Both the position numbers and the translations under genes were made by a program. The notes under the pieces are model-generated. The model did not search any database. It was given only the letters and a program-made list of their open reading frames with translations, and was not told the origin of the DNA. This document shows positions 25,324 through 37,000 of a DNA stretch of 64,000 nucleotides, piece after piece (the stretch's first letter is position 1; each line of letters opens with the position of its first letter). Origin of the DNA: Acorus gramineus (Eukaryota; Streptophyta; Magnoliopsida; Acorales; Acoraceae); the NCBI GenBank assembly GCA_030737835.1, contig CM060847.1, positions 20,982,433 to 21,046,432 on the forward strand. Reading direction: 5' to 3'.

Positions 25324-25870
25324 GCCTCTACGTGGGCGTCACCCAAGGCAGATGACGGCGGCACGAGCAGATGACGACGGCACGAGCAGACGACGGCAGC
25401 TGATGGCAGAGGAGAAAATCCGAGGGAGGAGAGGGGAGAAACCACCTGTGAAAGGTAAATGAGTGATGGGTTTAGATGGTTAAGTGATTGATATATAAAG
25501 TAGAGTGGATTTAGAAATCACAAAACATAAAAGTGATGGATTTAGTGAAGTGGTCAGATGAGTGAATTAATTGGTGGGGCTAGACGTGCCCTTCGAAAAA
25601 AAATGTCAAAATAACAATGGCGATTCTAAAAAAAATTTAAAAAAATGTTGCTTACTCCGTGTCACCCTCGATTTCTGATTGAATTAGAGGTCGAAATCAA
25701 ATTGTAGGTCGTTTTAGATGTTTTTGACGAATATCAGATGAGGTTTTTTTTATTGATTTCGAATCCGTTTTGGTTTTGGAAAACTCCAAAAATTTGAATG
25801 GTTTGTTTATTGTCTAAAAAAGAGTTGGGGAAGAGGAAACTCAAAAATGAAAAAGGAGGAAATTGTTTAT
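25324..25870. other. Spacer between solo LTR and MULE; short tandem repeat
   Basis: About 545 bp with no recognised gene. At 25348-25398 there are two full and one partial copies of a 19-bp GC-rich unit (GCAGATGACGGCGGCACGA). The remainder is AT-rich. Positions 25862-25870 form the left 9-bp target duplication of the MULE. Confidence 0.6.
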
Positions 25871-26239
25871 GGGATCGGATCCGGTCAGGCTAGCATTTCG
25901 TCAGTCTCATCAGCGTTCACTGGTGTGATGACACCTGTCCCCAACCAAACCTCACTCACTCACCCACGGTTAATGTTAATGGAGACAGAAAACACTACAA
26001 AATCAAAATCTCTTTTTGTCATTTTTTCCCTCCTTTTTTTCTCTCTTTTGTTTCTCTCTCTCTTCTCCCACCAAACAAACACAATCGAAATGACTCTAAT
26101 TTTTACACTTTGGTTCATATGTTGTCCAGCTCAATTTATATAGTGTGCATTTTGATTAGAGGTTGTATAGTCTGATTCATATGTTAGTTAGTTCAATTCA
26201 TATGTGTGTAGTATCATTCATAGGTTATGCAATTCGATT
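25871..26239 (+). repeat. MULE left terminal inverted repeat and subterminal repeat
   Basis: The first 220 bp or so pair with 49250-49472. The following stretch consists of 'attcatatgt' style phrases shared with 41891-42490 and, inverted, with 47811-48990. It ends at the TATAG duplicated by the nested Tekay element. Confidence 0.85.
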
Positions 26240-26244
26240 TATAG

Positions 26245-26856
26245 TGTCACGCCCCAGGGCGGCCGTCCCCGGGACGCGGCAAGTGTATATATGATATCAG
26301 TAACAAGAGTTCAATAATATACCACAAACAACGACTAAAATGACAACACAGATAAAAGAAGGGCTGACATAATATATACACCAAATGCGGAAGCTAAAAG
26401 ACTGAGTCTGTAGTCAAAACATACTACAGACTCGATACATAATCATAAGTCCTGTGAGAGCCAACATGCCCATATATATATACACAAATGAAATCCATAC
26501 ATAAACCAGCTAGGTGCCCAAGCACAGAATATATACATACAACTGAAAGAAGGGTGCTGATGGCCTCAAAACTCGTGGGACGCGGCGCTACCCTCTACCG
26601 GTGTAGTCGCTCGGGAAGCTCCTCCCTCAGAGATCACTGAAAAAGATAATATGCGAGGGGTGAGCCACACGCTCAGTGAATAGCACAACCCATGCATACA
26701 GTTCATATTAACCACATTTAAATCAAGCCAATAGCCCAATACAGCATAAGCATCACAAATCCGGGGATTCGTCACATCGCCGAACCGCCATACCCTTTAC
26801 CCTCACCCTCACCCTCAATAGGTGACCTAGGATGTTGGGACTTAGCGGGTTGATAA
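26245..26856 (-). mobile_element. Distal piece of the Tekay 3' LTR
   Basis: Matches 38915-39522 of the 5' LTR almost base for base and stops at GGGTTGATAA, where the plus-strand element begins. The uninterrupted 5' LTR continues with TCATCCATTC at this point. Confidence 0.9.
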
Positions 26857-29800
26857 TGTTATATTTGTGTCACTTTTAACCTGCTGGTAACCGTTGGAGC
26901 GTCCTGGCGGTTTTTAAAAATTTTTAGGGTTTTTGGTCGGAACCGCATAATTTCAGACTGTTAGCTATCGTCTGAGCTAGAGGACTCCGATTGGAAATCT
27001 AACTGCATATTTGGTGTCCTGGCGCCATTTTAGACCTCTCATGAAAGTTTCATCGAATTCTGGCATCGTTTGCAAAAATTTCCCAGTTCCGGGGCGTATC
27101 CGGGTTTTTAAGTCGCACATTACATAAATGGAATCTAAAAATTTGAAATCACTATTCATCATCCCCGACCTTGGACTCTCTCTCTCCTCTCCTCCGTTTT
27201 TCTTCCGTTTGAGCCCCCTCCACCCCTCGAAATCAAAAACCCAAAGCACGGGAAGTGTAGATCGGGTCCCGATCTACGCTCCGGTGTCTTCAAATCCAAA
27301 TTCCGACGACTCTAGCCTCCCCGACCTCCTCTCTCTCTCCTCTGTTTCGACCCAAATCGAGGGCCGTGCTAGATCGGGGCGTGAGAAGGCTTTTGGGAAG
27401 GGTTTCGGCGCGTGGAGAGCGTTCGGTCTTCGCTTCCTCCCCTCGGTAAGGTCCTTTTCTTCACTTTTCTTGCATAGATGTATGCTAGGAGTGTGGATCT
27501 ATGTGTGAGGGGTGGTCGGCGGCTGTGGGAGGCTGTGGGGGTCGCCGGAGGGTGGTCAGAGGTGGTCGGCGGCTGTGGGAGGGGTGGTTGGAGGTGCTCG
27601 GGCTGCAGGGGGTGGTCTCGGGCTGCAGGGAGGGGTTCTCGGGCAGCAGGCAGAGCAGCAGCAGCGCGCAGGCGGGGCGCGCGCGGTCATGCGCGCGTGC
27701 CTGCTCGGGCGCGCGTGCGCGCGGCGTGCAAGCTGGCGCGCGCGGGCGGCGTGCTGTGCTGGTCGTGCAGGTGTGCTGTGCCGGCGGTGCGAGGCGTGCG
27801 AGCTGCTCGGGTGGTGCTGTGCGCGAGGGGCTGATGGCGAGCTGGTCTGGGCGCTGGTCTGGGCGCGCGCGGAGGTGCTGGCCGGTGCTGGGCGAGCAGT
27901 GGCCGGTGCTGGGCAAGCAGAGGCCGGTGCTGGGCGAGCTGGGCGGCTGGTGCGCGTGGAGCAGGTCGCGCGAGGTGCGCGCGGAGGTGCTGCCGGAGGT
28001 GCTGGACGCGCGAGGTGCGCGCGGAGGTGCTGCCGGAGGTGCTGGACGCGCGAGGTGCGCGCGGAGGGGTGGCGGAGGTGCGCGCGGGGTGCGCGCGGGG
28101 CGAGGAGGCGTGCGCGAGTCGCGGCAAGGCTGGGATGGTGTGCGCGGGGGGCGAGGCGCCGCGCGCGGGGGCGTGCGGGGTGCTCGCGGGCCAGCGCACG
28201 GCGTGCGGGGCGCGTGCGGGCTGCCGCGGCTGGGCTCGGTGGACGCGCGGAGCCCCGGGCGGTGCGCGGAGTGCGCGGGCTGAGGCGCGGCGGCGCGTCC
28301 GGGCGGTCGGGTGGCCGTGCGGGTGGTGGCCGGCCGTGCGGGGGGGTTGTCGGAGTGCTCGGGCTAGCGTGCGTGCGGGTCGTATGCACGTTTGCCCGAG
28401 TGTTGGGAGTTTAATTGTAGGTTTATGTATTTTGTAGTATTTATGGATTTTAACTCACCATATTGAATGTCTGTCTTGCAGATCTAGACGGACGGTCGCG
28501 CGACGACCCCGATACCGGTGAGTGGGACAATCCAACCCAGTTGAGAGGCGTTATACGCACTTGGGCGTATACCGACCTCTCCTGGGGCGTCTTGGATGAA
28601 TATTAACCTGCAATAATATGTATCCATGATTGTATAATTTATGTGTAGAATGCATGCTTCCCTAGTCTTTGCATGTTAGGGACTTGCCCCTTAGGATATG
28701 CATATGAGCCTTGCAGCATGTCCCCTGTTTACATGCTAGGAAACCCGGCCTATGCATGTGTCCTACTAGTTTTATTTATTAAATTAAATGCTGGTATCTG
28801 TTAGATCGCATGCCTTAGGATAATATTATAGGGAGGAGCCTTGCGAGGTCAACGCTGAGACCCGTGTTAGGGTACTCCGTGTTCCTTGTTTGGTTGTCGG
28901 GATGTCCTGTATCGGGACCTCGGGCTGCCCTCCCAAGGTTTCTAGTCCCAATAATATTATAAGTAATGTTGTATGATTAGTATGATTATTAGCATGAGTA
29001 GTGAATATTATAGGGGAGGGACCTTGCGAGGACAGCGGTGAGACCCGTGTTAGGGTACTCCGTGTTCCTTGTTTGGTTGTCGGGGTATCCTGTATCGGGA
29101 ACTCACGCCGCCCTCCCGAGTTTCTTTCCCCCAGTGATATTCCAACACTGCTTTTGATTGTACTGTTTCCCCGCATCGTGGAGATGCATCCGGTTGAATT
29201 CAGAGGAATTCATGACATTTGAGTTGTGATGATATGTAGTTGGCGGATCCGAGTGGATCATATGCGTATGGATAGGCTGTTATGTTCCCTGCGTTGGATC
29301 CGGTAGAGGCTACCCCCAACGTTAGACAGGGCCTTCCTGACAGAGGGCTCCCATTAGTAGGCACCTCCTGATTTGGTGACGGACTGTGCTGAATATGGGA
29401 GTAGACCAGGCGGCCTACGGAGTGGAGGGAGAGCTATCGGTGGACCAAGGGTGACCAACAGCCTAGTCAGTCCCAAAATCCTATGTCACCCATGGATGGG
29501 TGAGGGTGAGGGTGTAGTGGGTTGGCGATGAGCGACCTACTGGATTTGTGAATAGATGATTATCAGTCCCAAAATCCTATGTCACCCATGGATGGGTGAG
29601 GGTGAGGGTGTGGTGGTTCGGCGAAGTACGAACCACTGGATTATGTTGTTATGTATTGATGGCTGGATAAAATAATGGAATATTGGTAATATTGTCTGTG
29701 ATGCGTGGGTTGTGCTGTTCACTGAGCGTGTGGCTCACCCCTCGCACATGTTTTTCCCCAGTGGTCACTGAGCCTGAGCTGGAGCCGGAGCAGCAGTTGG

Positions 29801-30173
29801 AGCTTTCCGAGGGATTTCTTCAGTAGCGGAGCAGCGCTACGTCCGCGAGTACCAGAGGCTATCAGCATCCCTTATCTCAGTTGTATGTATTGTATTTTCG
29901 TGCTTGGCACGTGTTGGTATATGTTCAGTTGTATATTGTGTATATTGGCTCTCACAGGACGTATGATTGAGTATCGAGTCTGTAGAATGTTTATTCACAG
30001 ATTCAGTCTTTTGCTTCCGCATTTGGTGTATATATATCATGTCAGATCTTTGTTGCATGTGTGTCATTCTAGTTGTCTGTGTATGATATATATTATTGAC
30101 CTCCTGTGTAGGCTTCTGATTTGATATATACACACTTGCCGCGTCACTGGGTTGGCCGCCCTGGGGCGTGACA
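26857..30173 (+). mobile_element. 5' LTR of the truncated plus-strand Tekay element
   Basis: Starts TGTTATATTTGTGTCAC and ends GGGGCGTGACA (3317 bp). It is longer than its relatives partly because of an internal duplication: the segment with ACTCCGTGTTCCTTG occurs at about 28830-28940 and again at 29010-29125. A shorter tandem repeat (about 55 bp) lies in the GC-rich block near 27965-28060. Splice-like signals: donor near 27446 (CTCG/GTAAG), acceptor AG ending 28481, 36-nt segment 28482-28517, then GTGAGT. Confidence 0.92.
28482..28517 (+). other. Conserved 36-nt segment between splice-like signals
   Basis: Preceded by CTGTCTTGCAG and followed by GTGAGTGGG. The same length (36 nt) and flanks are found in the LTRs at 3413-3448 (approximately, minus), 14800-14835, 21462-21497, 23703-23738 (minus) and 40350-40385 (minus). 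I propose a micro-exon of the LTR leader; this is inference from signal conservation. Confidence 0.45.
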
Positions 30174-30177
30174 AAAG

Positions 30178-30191
30178 TTGGTATCAGAGCC
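30178..30191 (+). promoter_or_regulatory. Primer binding site (initiator tRNA-Met)
   Basis: TTGGTATCAGAGCC follows the LTR end after AAAG; TGGTATCAGAGC is complementary to the 3' end of plant initiator tRNA-Met. It confirms the LTR end at 30173 and that 26857-30173 is a 5' LTR. Confidence 0.95.
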
Positions 30192-30292
30192 TGGTCCTGT
30201 CAGAGCCAATAGTCTTCCTTTCGTAGAGATGAGTCCTAGGATTTCGAGATGAGTATTCTGATCCTAGTGTCTGGTTTTCTTAGGGTGCTGAT

Positions 30293-31650
30293 ATGCCTCC
30301 TCGCAGAGGACGGCGCGGACGAGGTCCCTCTCGGTCTTTGGAGGTTTCCGGACCTACCAGAGACGAGGATGCTACCGGAGAGCCCTTGACGCAGGAGCCT
30401 CCTGCTTGGGAGCGTGCTTTCGCTCGGTTGGCTGATTTGGTGGAGACACAGACGCGGATGATTGCAGAGCAGGCTAGGGAGATTCAGGAGCTGAGGGCGA
30501 CCCGCGAGGCAGTTCCGCCGGTCCCCTTGGTGGTAGATCCGCCTGTGGTACCTGATGTACCCCAGTTCCTGTGGCAGTTCCGGCAGTTGGAGTTGAGGAT
30601 CCCCTGCAGAGGGAGGAGGAGCTAGAGGCGGCAGCGCGGGTGCAGCAGAGCGGCCTCAACGCCTTTCTGAAGCTCCATCCTCCCGAGTTTCATGGGCAGT
30701 CGGCAGATCCTCTTGCGCCAGAGCGTTGGTTGAGGGAGGTGGATGTGATCTTCGCGGCCATGCTTTGCACCGATCGCCAGCGAGTCTCTCTGGCCACCTT
30801 CATGCTGAAGGGTGACGCCGCCGACTGGTGGGCTACCCGAGTGGTGGACATTCCAGAGGGAGTGGAGCGGCTTTCATGGGCGGGATTCCGGAGGTACTTC
30901 TTGGATGAGTACTTCCCGTTCTCGGCGCGGCAGCTAGTGGAGCGGGAGTTTGAGCAGCTGACTCAGGGCACTATGTCCGTCGCTGACTACTCTACGCGCT
31001 TCACGAGCCTTTCCAGGTTCGCTCCAGCGTTGGTGATGGACGAAGGGATGAGGTGCCGTCGGTTTGAGCTCGGTCTGAGCAATGCCATCCGAGTGCACGT
31101 CACCGCCCAGGCTTTCACGAGGTTCTCCGACTTGGTCTCGCGGGCGAAGACTGTCGAGAGAGACCTCGGGATTCAAGTGCGGGCTTCGACCCCTTCTTCA
31201 GATCAGGGTCCTTCCGGGAGTCGGGACCAGGGGCAGCGCAAGAGGAAGAGGCCCCGCTTCGAGCAGTCAGCGGCTGCCTCTCCTCCAGCAGATGCGGTGC
31301 CAGTATGGGATCCAACACCCATTGCAGCAGTGCCCATCCAGTCCTGGCAGCCGGAGAAGCGGCGCTGTTTTCATTGCCAGCGCATCGGGCATATCAGATA
31401 CAATTGCCCCGATGCTGATCGACCCCGAGTGCCACCTCAGCAGCCGCCGTTCTTGCAGCAGCAGCTTCCGCGCCAGCAGCAGCAGCAGCAGCCTCAGCGC
31501 CAGCAGCAGCCAGTGCAGCCGGCGAGGCGTGCTCCTGTTCCTCAGCCGCGGTTGGTGCAGGGCAGAGTTGCAGCCCTTACGGCCGAGGAGGCGCAGCCTT
31601 CGGGTGTCATGGTTCGAGGTATTATCCTGTGTTCCCAGCTCTTTAGTATA
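30293..31650 (+). pseudogene. gag of the truncated Tekay element (frameshifted)
   Basis: The structural nucleocapsid protein that packages retrotransposon RNA. It starts MPPRRGRRGRGPSR at 30293, 102 nt after the primer site; the frame is lost near 30565-30600 and recovered in the frame opened at 30571. The retrotransposon gag domain follows (WWATRVVDIPEG, the [14 protein letters not shown] block, then YSTRF), then a basic linker, then a CCHC zinc knuckle (CFHCQRIGHIRYNC near 31365-31410), then a Gln-rich run. Similarity to the gag of the minus-strand element stops near 31645, just before the protease domain. The protein shown is broken by one frameshift and by this truncation. Confidence 0.88.
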
Positions 31651-32379
31651 AGGATAGATGTGTGTGTAATTGGTGGTTATTATGCAAGTGTGTGGGGTAT
31701 TTGGATGAGTGAGTGTCAAGAGCGGTTGTTTGGGTTAAGGAAGCCGGGTTATAGCCGTCCTGGCAGAGAGTTCCCATCAGTAGGTACCACCGATGCAGTC
31801 GGAGGGGTACTGAATTTGGGAGTATGCTAGGTAGGGGTTACCCGGTAAGAGATTATTGAATGGTGTCGCGAGCGTGGAATCGCTCTCCCCTTAGTTGGAT
31901 CCGCGTAGTACAGCCCCGGCGTTAGACAGGCTCCCGGTCAGAGGACCAGGCGAGCTACGGAGCGGGGAGAGGCTACCGGTGGACCAGGGGTAGAGAGCAG
32001 TCTAAGTCTCTCCCAAAGTCCCAAAATGTCTCCTTTCGGGAGTGAGGGTGTGGATGAGGCGAAGGCGGGTCGCTCGTGACCCAAATTTCTGTTGGACCGT
32101 TCCCAATGATGTTGGGTCTGGTCTTGCAAAGGATGTTGAAAGACATCGTTGGGTGATCATCTAGAGGTAGATGATCCGGAGGAGTTAGTGGTATTCTTTT
32201 AAATGATGTCTTCTTCCAGTGTTCCTTTCTGGATTAAGGGGCCTTGTGAGGTCGGCGTTGAAACCCGGGCTAGGGTACTTCGTGTTCCTTGTTTGGTTGT
32301 CGGGGTATCCTATATCGGGATTTCATGGTGCCCTCCCGAGGTTTCTTTTCCCAGGCAAGGGATACCATGGAAGCATCAG
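31651..32379 (+). mobile_element. Permuted LTR-like segment inside the element
   Basis: Replaces protease and most of reverse transcriptase. 31740-32190 resembles the C-type LTR at 46130-46640 (same CTCCCATCNGTAGG, GTTGGATCC and GGTGGACCA landmarks), whereas 32230-32350 resembles a stretch that lies further upstream in LTRs (TTCCTTGTTTGGTTGTCGG). The order of the two parts is thus reversed compared with an intact LTR, which points to template switching or rearrangement, not simple insertion. Confidence 0.65.
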
Positions 32380-32727
32380 ATAGATGAAAGATCAAGTGCG
32401 AGTTTTGGGTAGAGGTTAAGGCCTTTTGGGCTGGGTGATTTCTGGTAAAGGTGTATCTGTGGACCCGGGCAAGACGCTCGTCGCGTCATATTGGCGTCGA
32501 CCGTCGAACCCCGCAAAGATTCAGAGCTTCCTGAGTTGGAGGGTTATTGTAGGAAGCTTGACGAGGGTCTCTCGAAGATAGCTGTTCCTCTTAGCCGCCT
32601 TACTCGGAAGGATGTCCGGTTCGAGTGGTCCCCGTCTTGCGAGGAGAGCTTCCTGGAGTTTACTCGGAGGCTCACCTCAGCGCCAATTCTTACCTCTCCG
32701 TCTTGGAGTGGTGGGTCCTGGAGTTTA
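32380..32727 (+). pseudogene. Fragment of Tekay pol (reverse transcriptase / RNase H junction)
   Basis: Corresponds to about 36255-35915 of the minus-strand element. It covers the end of the RT domain (CEFW-like start, GHVISGEG equivalent, VDP, WRRP) and the connection with KIAVPL and [17 protein letters not shown]. Frame and stop errors are present near its left side. It ends where sequence switches to the host LTR (between 32716 and 32728). Confidence 0.8.
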
Positions 32728-33967
32728 CCCAGCCGCAGTAGCCTGCGCGCCCCGAACACCTCGCGCCGCCCCGCGAGCACTCCGCACGGCCCCCGCGCGC
32801 AGCACCTCGCCCCGCGCGCACCCCGCGCGCACCTCCGCCGCCTCTCCGCGCCCTCCGCGCGCACTGCCCTGCTCGACCAGCCCTCGCGCACACCTCGCCT
32901 GCCCCACCGCGCCTCGCGCACTCCTCCACTGCTCGACCAGCTCCTCGCGCACACCTCGCCTGCTCGACCAGCACCTCGCGCACACCTCGCTGGCCTCCAG
33001 CTCCCCCGCCGAGCGCACGCCCGCGCGCACGCCCAGCCAGCTCCTGCGCTCGCTGCCTGTGCTGCCTGAGACCCCCAGCCCGAGCACGCCAGCACTGCCA
33101 GCCCGTCCCGCGCGCCCAGCACGACCAGCCCCTCGCACCAGACCCGCGCACACCAGCGCGCGCCCAGCATGTGCGCTGCCTGAGCCGCTGCCGCTGCTGC
33201 CTGCTGCCCGAGGACATCTCCCACCAGCCCGAGCTCCCCAACCACCCACCTCCGACCACCCCACGGCCCTCCCACGGCCACCACAGCCCTCCGACGGCCA
33301 CCCACCGCCGCCGACCACCACCCAACCCCAAAACCATCCCCCTAGCATACATCTAGCATGAAAAAGAGGGAAAAAGAGACTTACCGAGGGGAGGGAAAGA
33401 TGTTCGGTGGCTCTTCGTGCGCCGAAACCTTTCTCAAAGGTTCTCTCACGCCCCGATCTATCACGGCCCTCGAAATGGCTCGAAACAGAGGAGAGAGAGA
33501 GGAGGTCGGGGAGGCTAGAGTCGTCGGAATCGGGTTTGAAACACCGGAGTGTAGATCGGGACCCGATCTACACTTCCCGTGCTTTGGGTTTTTGGTTTTG
33601 AAGGGGTTAGGGGGCTTGAAAGTGAGAAAAAGAGAGGGGAGAGAGAGAGATCACGTCGTAGGGATGATGAATAGTAACTCGATTTTAGATCCCACTTATA
33701 TAGTGTGCGACTTAAAAACCCGGATACGCCCCGGAACTGCGAAATTTTTGGAAACGATGCCGGAATTCGATGAAATTTTCATGAGTGGCTTAAAATGGCA
33801 CCAGGACACATAATATGCAGTTAGATTTTCAATCGGAGTCCTCTAACTCAGACGATAGCTAACAGTCCAAAATTATGCGGTTCCGATCGAAAAACACAAA
33901 AATTTTTAAAACTGCTAAAAATGCTCCAATGATTGCCAATAGGCCAAAAAGTGACACATATATAACA
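32728..33967 (-). mobile_element. Proximal piece of the Tekay 3' LTR
   Basis: Starts on the minus strand at 33967 (TGTTATATATGTGTCAC) and matches the 5' LTR from 41885 down to about 40620. TATA-like TATATAAG at 33702-33695. It contains the first part of the GC-rich block (33320-32740) and ends at the deletion junction with the pol fragment. Confidence 0.9.
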
Positions 33968-33980
33968 TTCTCCCCCCTTA
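33968..33980 (-). promoter_or_regulatory. Polypurine tract
   Basis: Minus-strand TAAGGGGGGAGAA immediately before the 3' LTR start; it primes plus-strand DNA synthesis in LTR retrotransposons. Confidence 0.85.
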
Positions 33981-34014
33981 GGAAATTTTGTCCTCAAAAT
34001 AAATACAAGTACAT

Positions 34015-37000
34015 CTAAGAAGGGAAAAGATGCGGATACGCGTCACGCATGGCGTCCTCGAGCTCCCAGGTGGCCTCGGCACCGGAACGGTGCTGCCATC
34101 GCACCTTGACCAGCTGGACGGTCCTGGTGCGGAGCCTCTTCTCGCGGCGGTCCATGATCTCAATCGGCTGCTCCACGAAAGACAAGTCCGGCTCGAAGAC
34201 GAGCGGCTCGAACGGAATGATGTGAGCAGGATCGTGGACGTATCGCCTCAGCTGCGAGACGTGGAAGACGTCATGGGCCTGAGCCAACTGTGGGGGCAGA
34301 GCTATGCGATAGGCCACCTCTCCAACTCGCTCGAGTATGAGGAAAGGCCCAATGAAACGCGGACTCAGCTTGCCCCGCACACCGAATCGGAAGATGCCCT
34401 TCATCGGGGACACCTTCAAGAACACATGATCACCGACACGGAAACGGCGGTCGGCGTAGCTCTTCTGACGACTCTGAGCGACTCGGATACGCTCGCGGAT
34501 CGTCTTCACCATCTCGGAGGTCTGGTGAATGATCTCTGGTCCCTCTAGCTGGCGCTCTCCGACCTCATCCCAACACAGGGGGGACCTGCAGCTGCGGCCA
34601 TAAAGTGCCTCGTAGGGAGCCATCCGGATGCTCGAATGATAGCTGTTGTTGTAGGCAAACTCCACCAACGGAAGGTGCCTCTCCCAACTGCCCCCAAAAT
34701 CGAGCACACAGGCCCGCAGCATGTCCTCAAGGGTCTGGATCGTCCTCTCTGACTGGCCGTCCGTCTGAGGATGAAACGCTGTACTGAAGTGGAGGTTCGT
34801 ACCAAGGGCGTGCTGGAGGCTACGCCAGAACCTCGAAGTGAAACGCGCGTCTCGATCAGAAGTGATACTGACTGGAGTGCCATGGAGTCGGACAATCTCG
34901 GAGACGAATAACTGCGCCAGGGTGTCCAGAGAATCGGTGAGTCGGATGGGGAGGAAATGAGCAGACTTCGTCAGCCGGTCGACGATCACCCAGATGGCAT
35001 CGCGACCCGACGTGACCTCGGCAAACCCGAGACGAAGTCCATGGTGATCTGCTCCCACTTCCACTGAGGGATCTCAATGGACTGCAGCTTCCCCGCAGGG
35101 CGCTGATGCTCCGACTTCACCTGCTGGCATACTAGGCATCGGGCAACAAATCTGGCAATATCTGTCTTCATCCCGCGCCACCAGTAGCCGCGACGAAGGC
35201 CCCTGTACATCTTCGTGCCTCCAGGGTGCACTGTGTACCTCGAGCGATGGGCCTCGTCCAGAATCTTCCGCCTCAGCTCTGCGTCGTCGGGGATGCACAC
35301 TCGGCCTCTGAATCTCAGGATCCCGTCTGCACGAATCTGGTAGTCCTGGCGCTCGCCCCGGGCGACGCCTTCAGAAAGGACTATAAAATGCGGGTCCTGA
35401 GCCTGAGCCGTGCGGATCTCATCGAGAAGAACCGGCTGCACCACCAGCCTGGCCAAAAGCCACCCGCAGGGGTCTCCCGAACACTGATCCAGCAAGCGGC
35501 CTCCTCCAGAAGCCTCCAACGACGGACAGCCATGTGGGCGGCCATGCCCAGGGGCTGTCTACTGAGCGCATCTGCAACGACATTCGCCTTACCCGGATGG
35601 TAAGCGATGTCACAGTCATAGTCTGTAAGGAACTCAACCCAACGCCTCTGTCGCATGTTGAGCTCCGGCTGAGACTGCAGATACGTCAAGCTCTTATGGT
35701 CAGTAAAGAGCTCGAACTCCTCTCCGTAGAGATAATGCCTCCACATCTTCAGCGCAAATATGATCGCAGCCAACTCGAGGTCATGGGTGGGGTAGTTCTG
35801 CTCATGGGGCTTCAACTGACGAGACGCGTAAGCCACCACCTTACCGTGCTGCATCAGGACGCAACCCACACCCAACTGCGATGCATCTGTGTATACTGCG
35901 AACCCACCACTCCCAGATGGAAGGGTAAGAACTGGCGCTGAGGTGAGCCTACGCTTCAGCTCCTGGAAGCTCTCCTCGCAAGAAGGGGACCACTCGAACC
36001 GAACATCTTTCCGAGTGAGGCGGGTAAGAGGAACGGCTATCTTGGAGAAACCCTCCACAAACCTCCTGTAATAACCCGCCAAGCCCAAGAAGCTACGAAT
36101 CTCAGTGGGGTTCGACGGTCGACGCCAATTCGACACGGCGAGCGTCTTCTCCGGGTCCACAGCTATACCCTCACCGGAAATCACATGGCCCAGAAAGGCC
36201 ATCCGCTCCAACCAGAACTCGCACTTGCTGAACTTGGCGAACAACTGATGTCCAGCCAGAGTCTCCAAGACTGTGCGAAGATGGTGAGCGTGCTCCTCCA
36301 GACTCCTCGAGTACACCAATATGTCATCGATGAATACTACCACAAAGGAGTCGAGGAAGGGTCGAAATACCCGGTTCATCAGATCCATGAAGGCCGCCGG
36401 CGCGTTCGTCAACCCGAAAGGCAGTACTCTGAACTCGTAGTGCCCGTACCGGGTGCGAAAGGCCGTCTTCGGAATATCTGACTCCCGGATCTTCAACTGG
36501 TAGTACCCCGAGCGGAGATCGATCTTGGAAAAGACGCACGCTCCCTGAAGCTGGTCAAACAGATCGTCGATCCGCGGCAACGGGTACTTGTTCTTCACTG
36601 TCCGCTTATTCAACTGCCTGTAATCAATACACAGCCGCAGTGAACCGTCCTTCTTCCGGACGAACAGGACAGGGGCTCCCCACGGAGACACACTCGGACG
36701 TGCGAAGCCCTTCTCCAGCAACTCCTCCAACTGCTCCTTCAGCACCCTCAGCTCTGCGGGAGCCATCCGGTACGGAGCCCTCGAAACCGGCTCGGTCCCC
36801 GGAAGCAGATTGATCTCAAACTCAATCGCGCGGTCCGGCGGTAATCCCGGAAGATCGTCGGGGAAAACCTCGGGAAACTCTGCCACGACTGGAGTCTGAC
36901 TGATATCTGCCCGCAGCGGTGCATCCTCCAGAGCAATATAAGCCAGAAAGCCCTCGCATCCACCCTGAAGGAGTCTCCACGCCTGCATGGACGACACGAA

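Larger units (their letters stand above)
26857..32727 (+). mobile_element. Second Tekay-type element, truncated, nested in the 3' LTR
   Basis: Comprises a complete 5' LTR (26857-30173), a primer site (30178-30191), a gag region (30293-31650), a rearranged LTR-like segment (31651-32379) and a short reverse-transcriptase-region fragment (32380-32727). Most of pol and the whole 3' LTR are missing. The right end joins directly to the host element's 3' LTR, so one deletion probably removed the 3' end of this element together with about 1.1 kb of host LTR. Confidence 0.88.

Noticed and set aside
30178..30191. A tRNA gene at the primer sites
   Set aside because: Only the complement of the 3' end of initiator tRNA-Met is present; no tRNA body.
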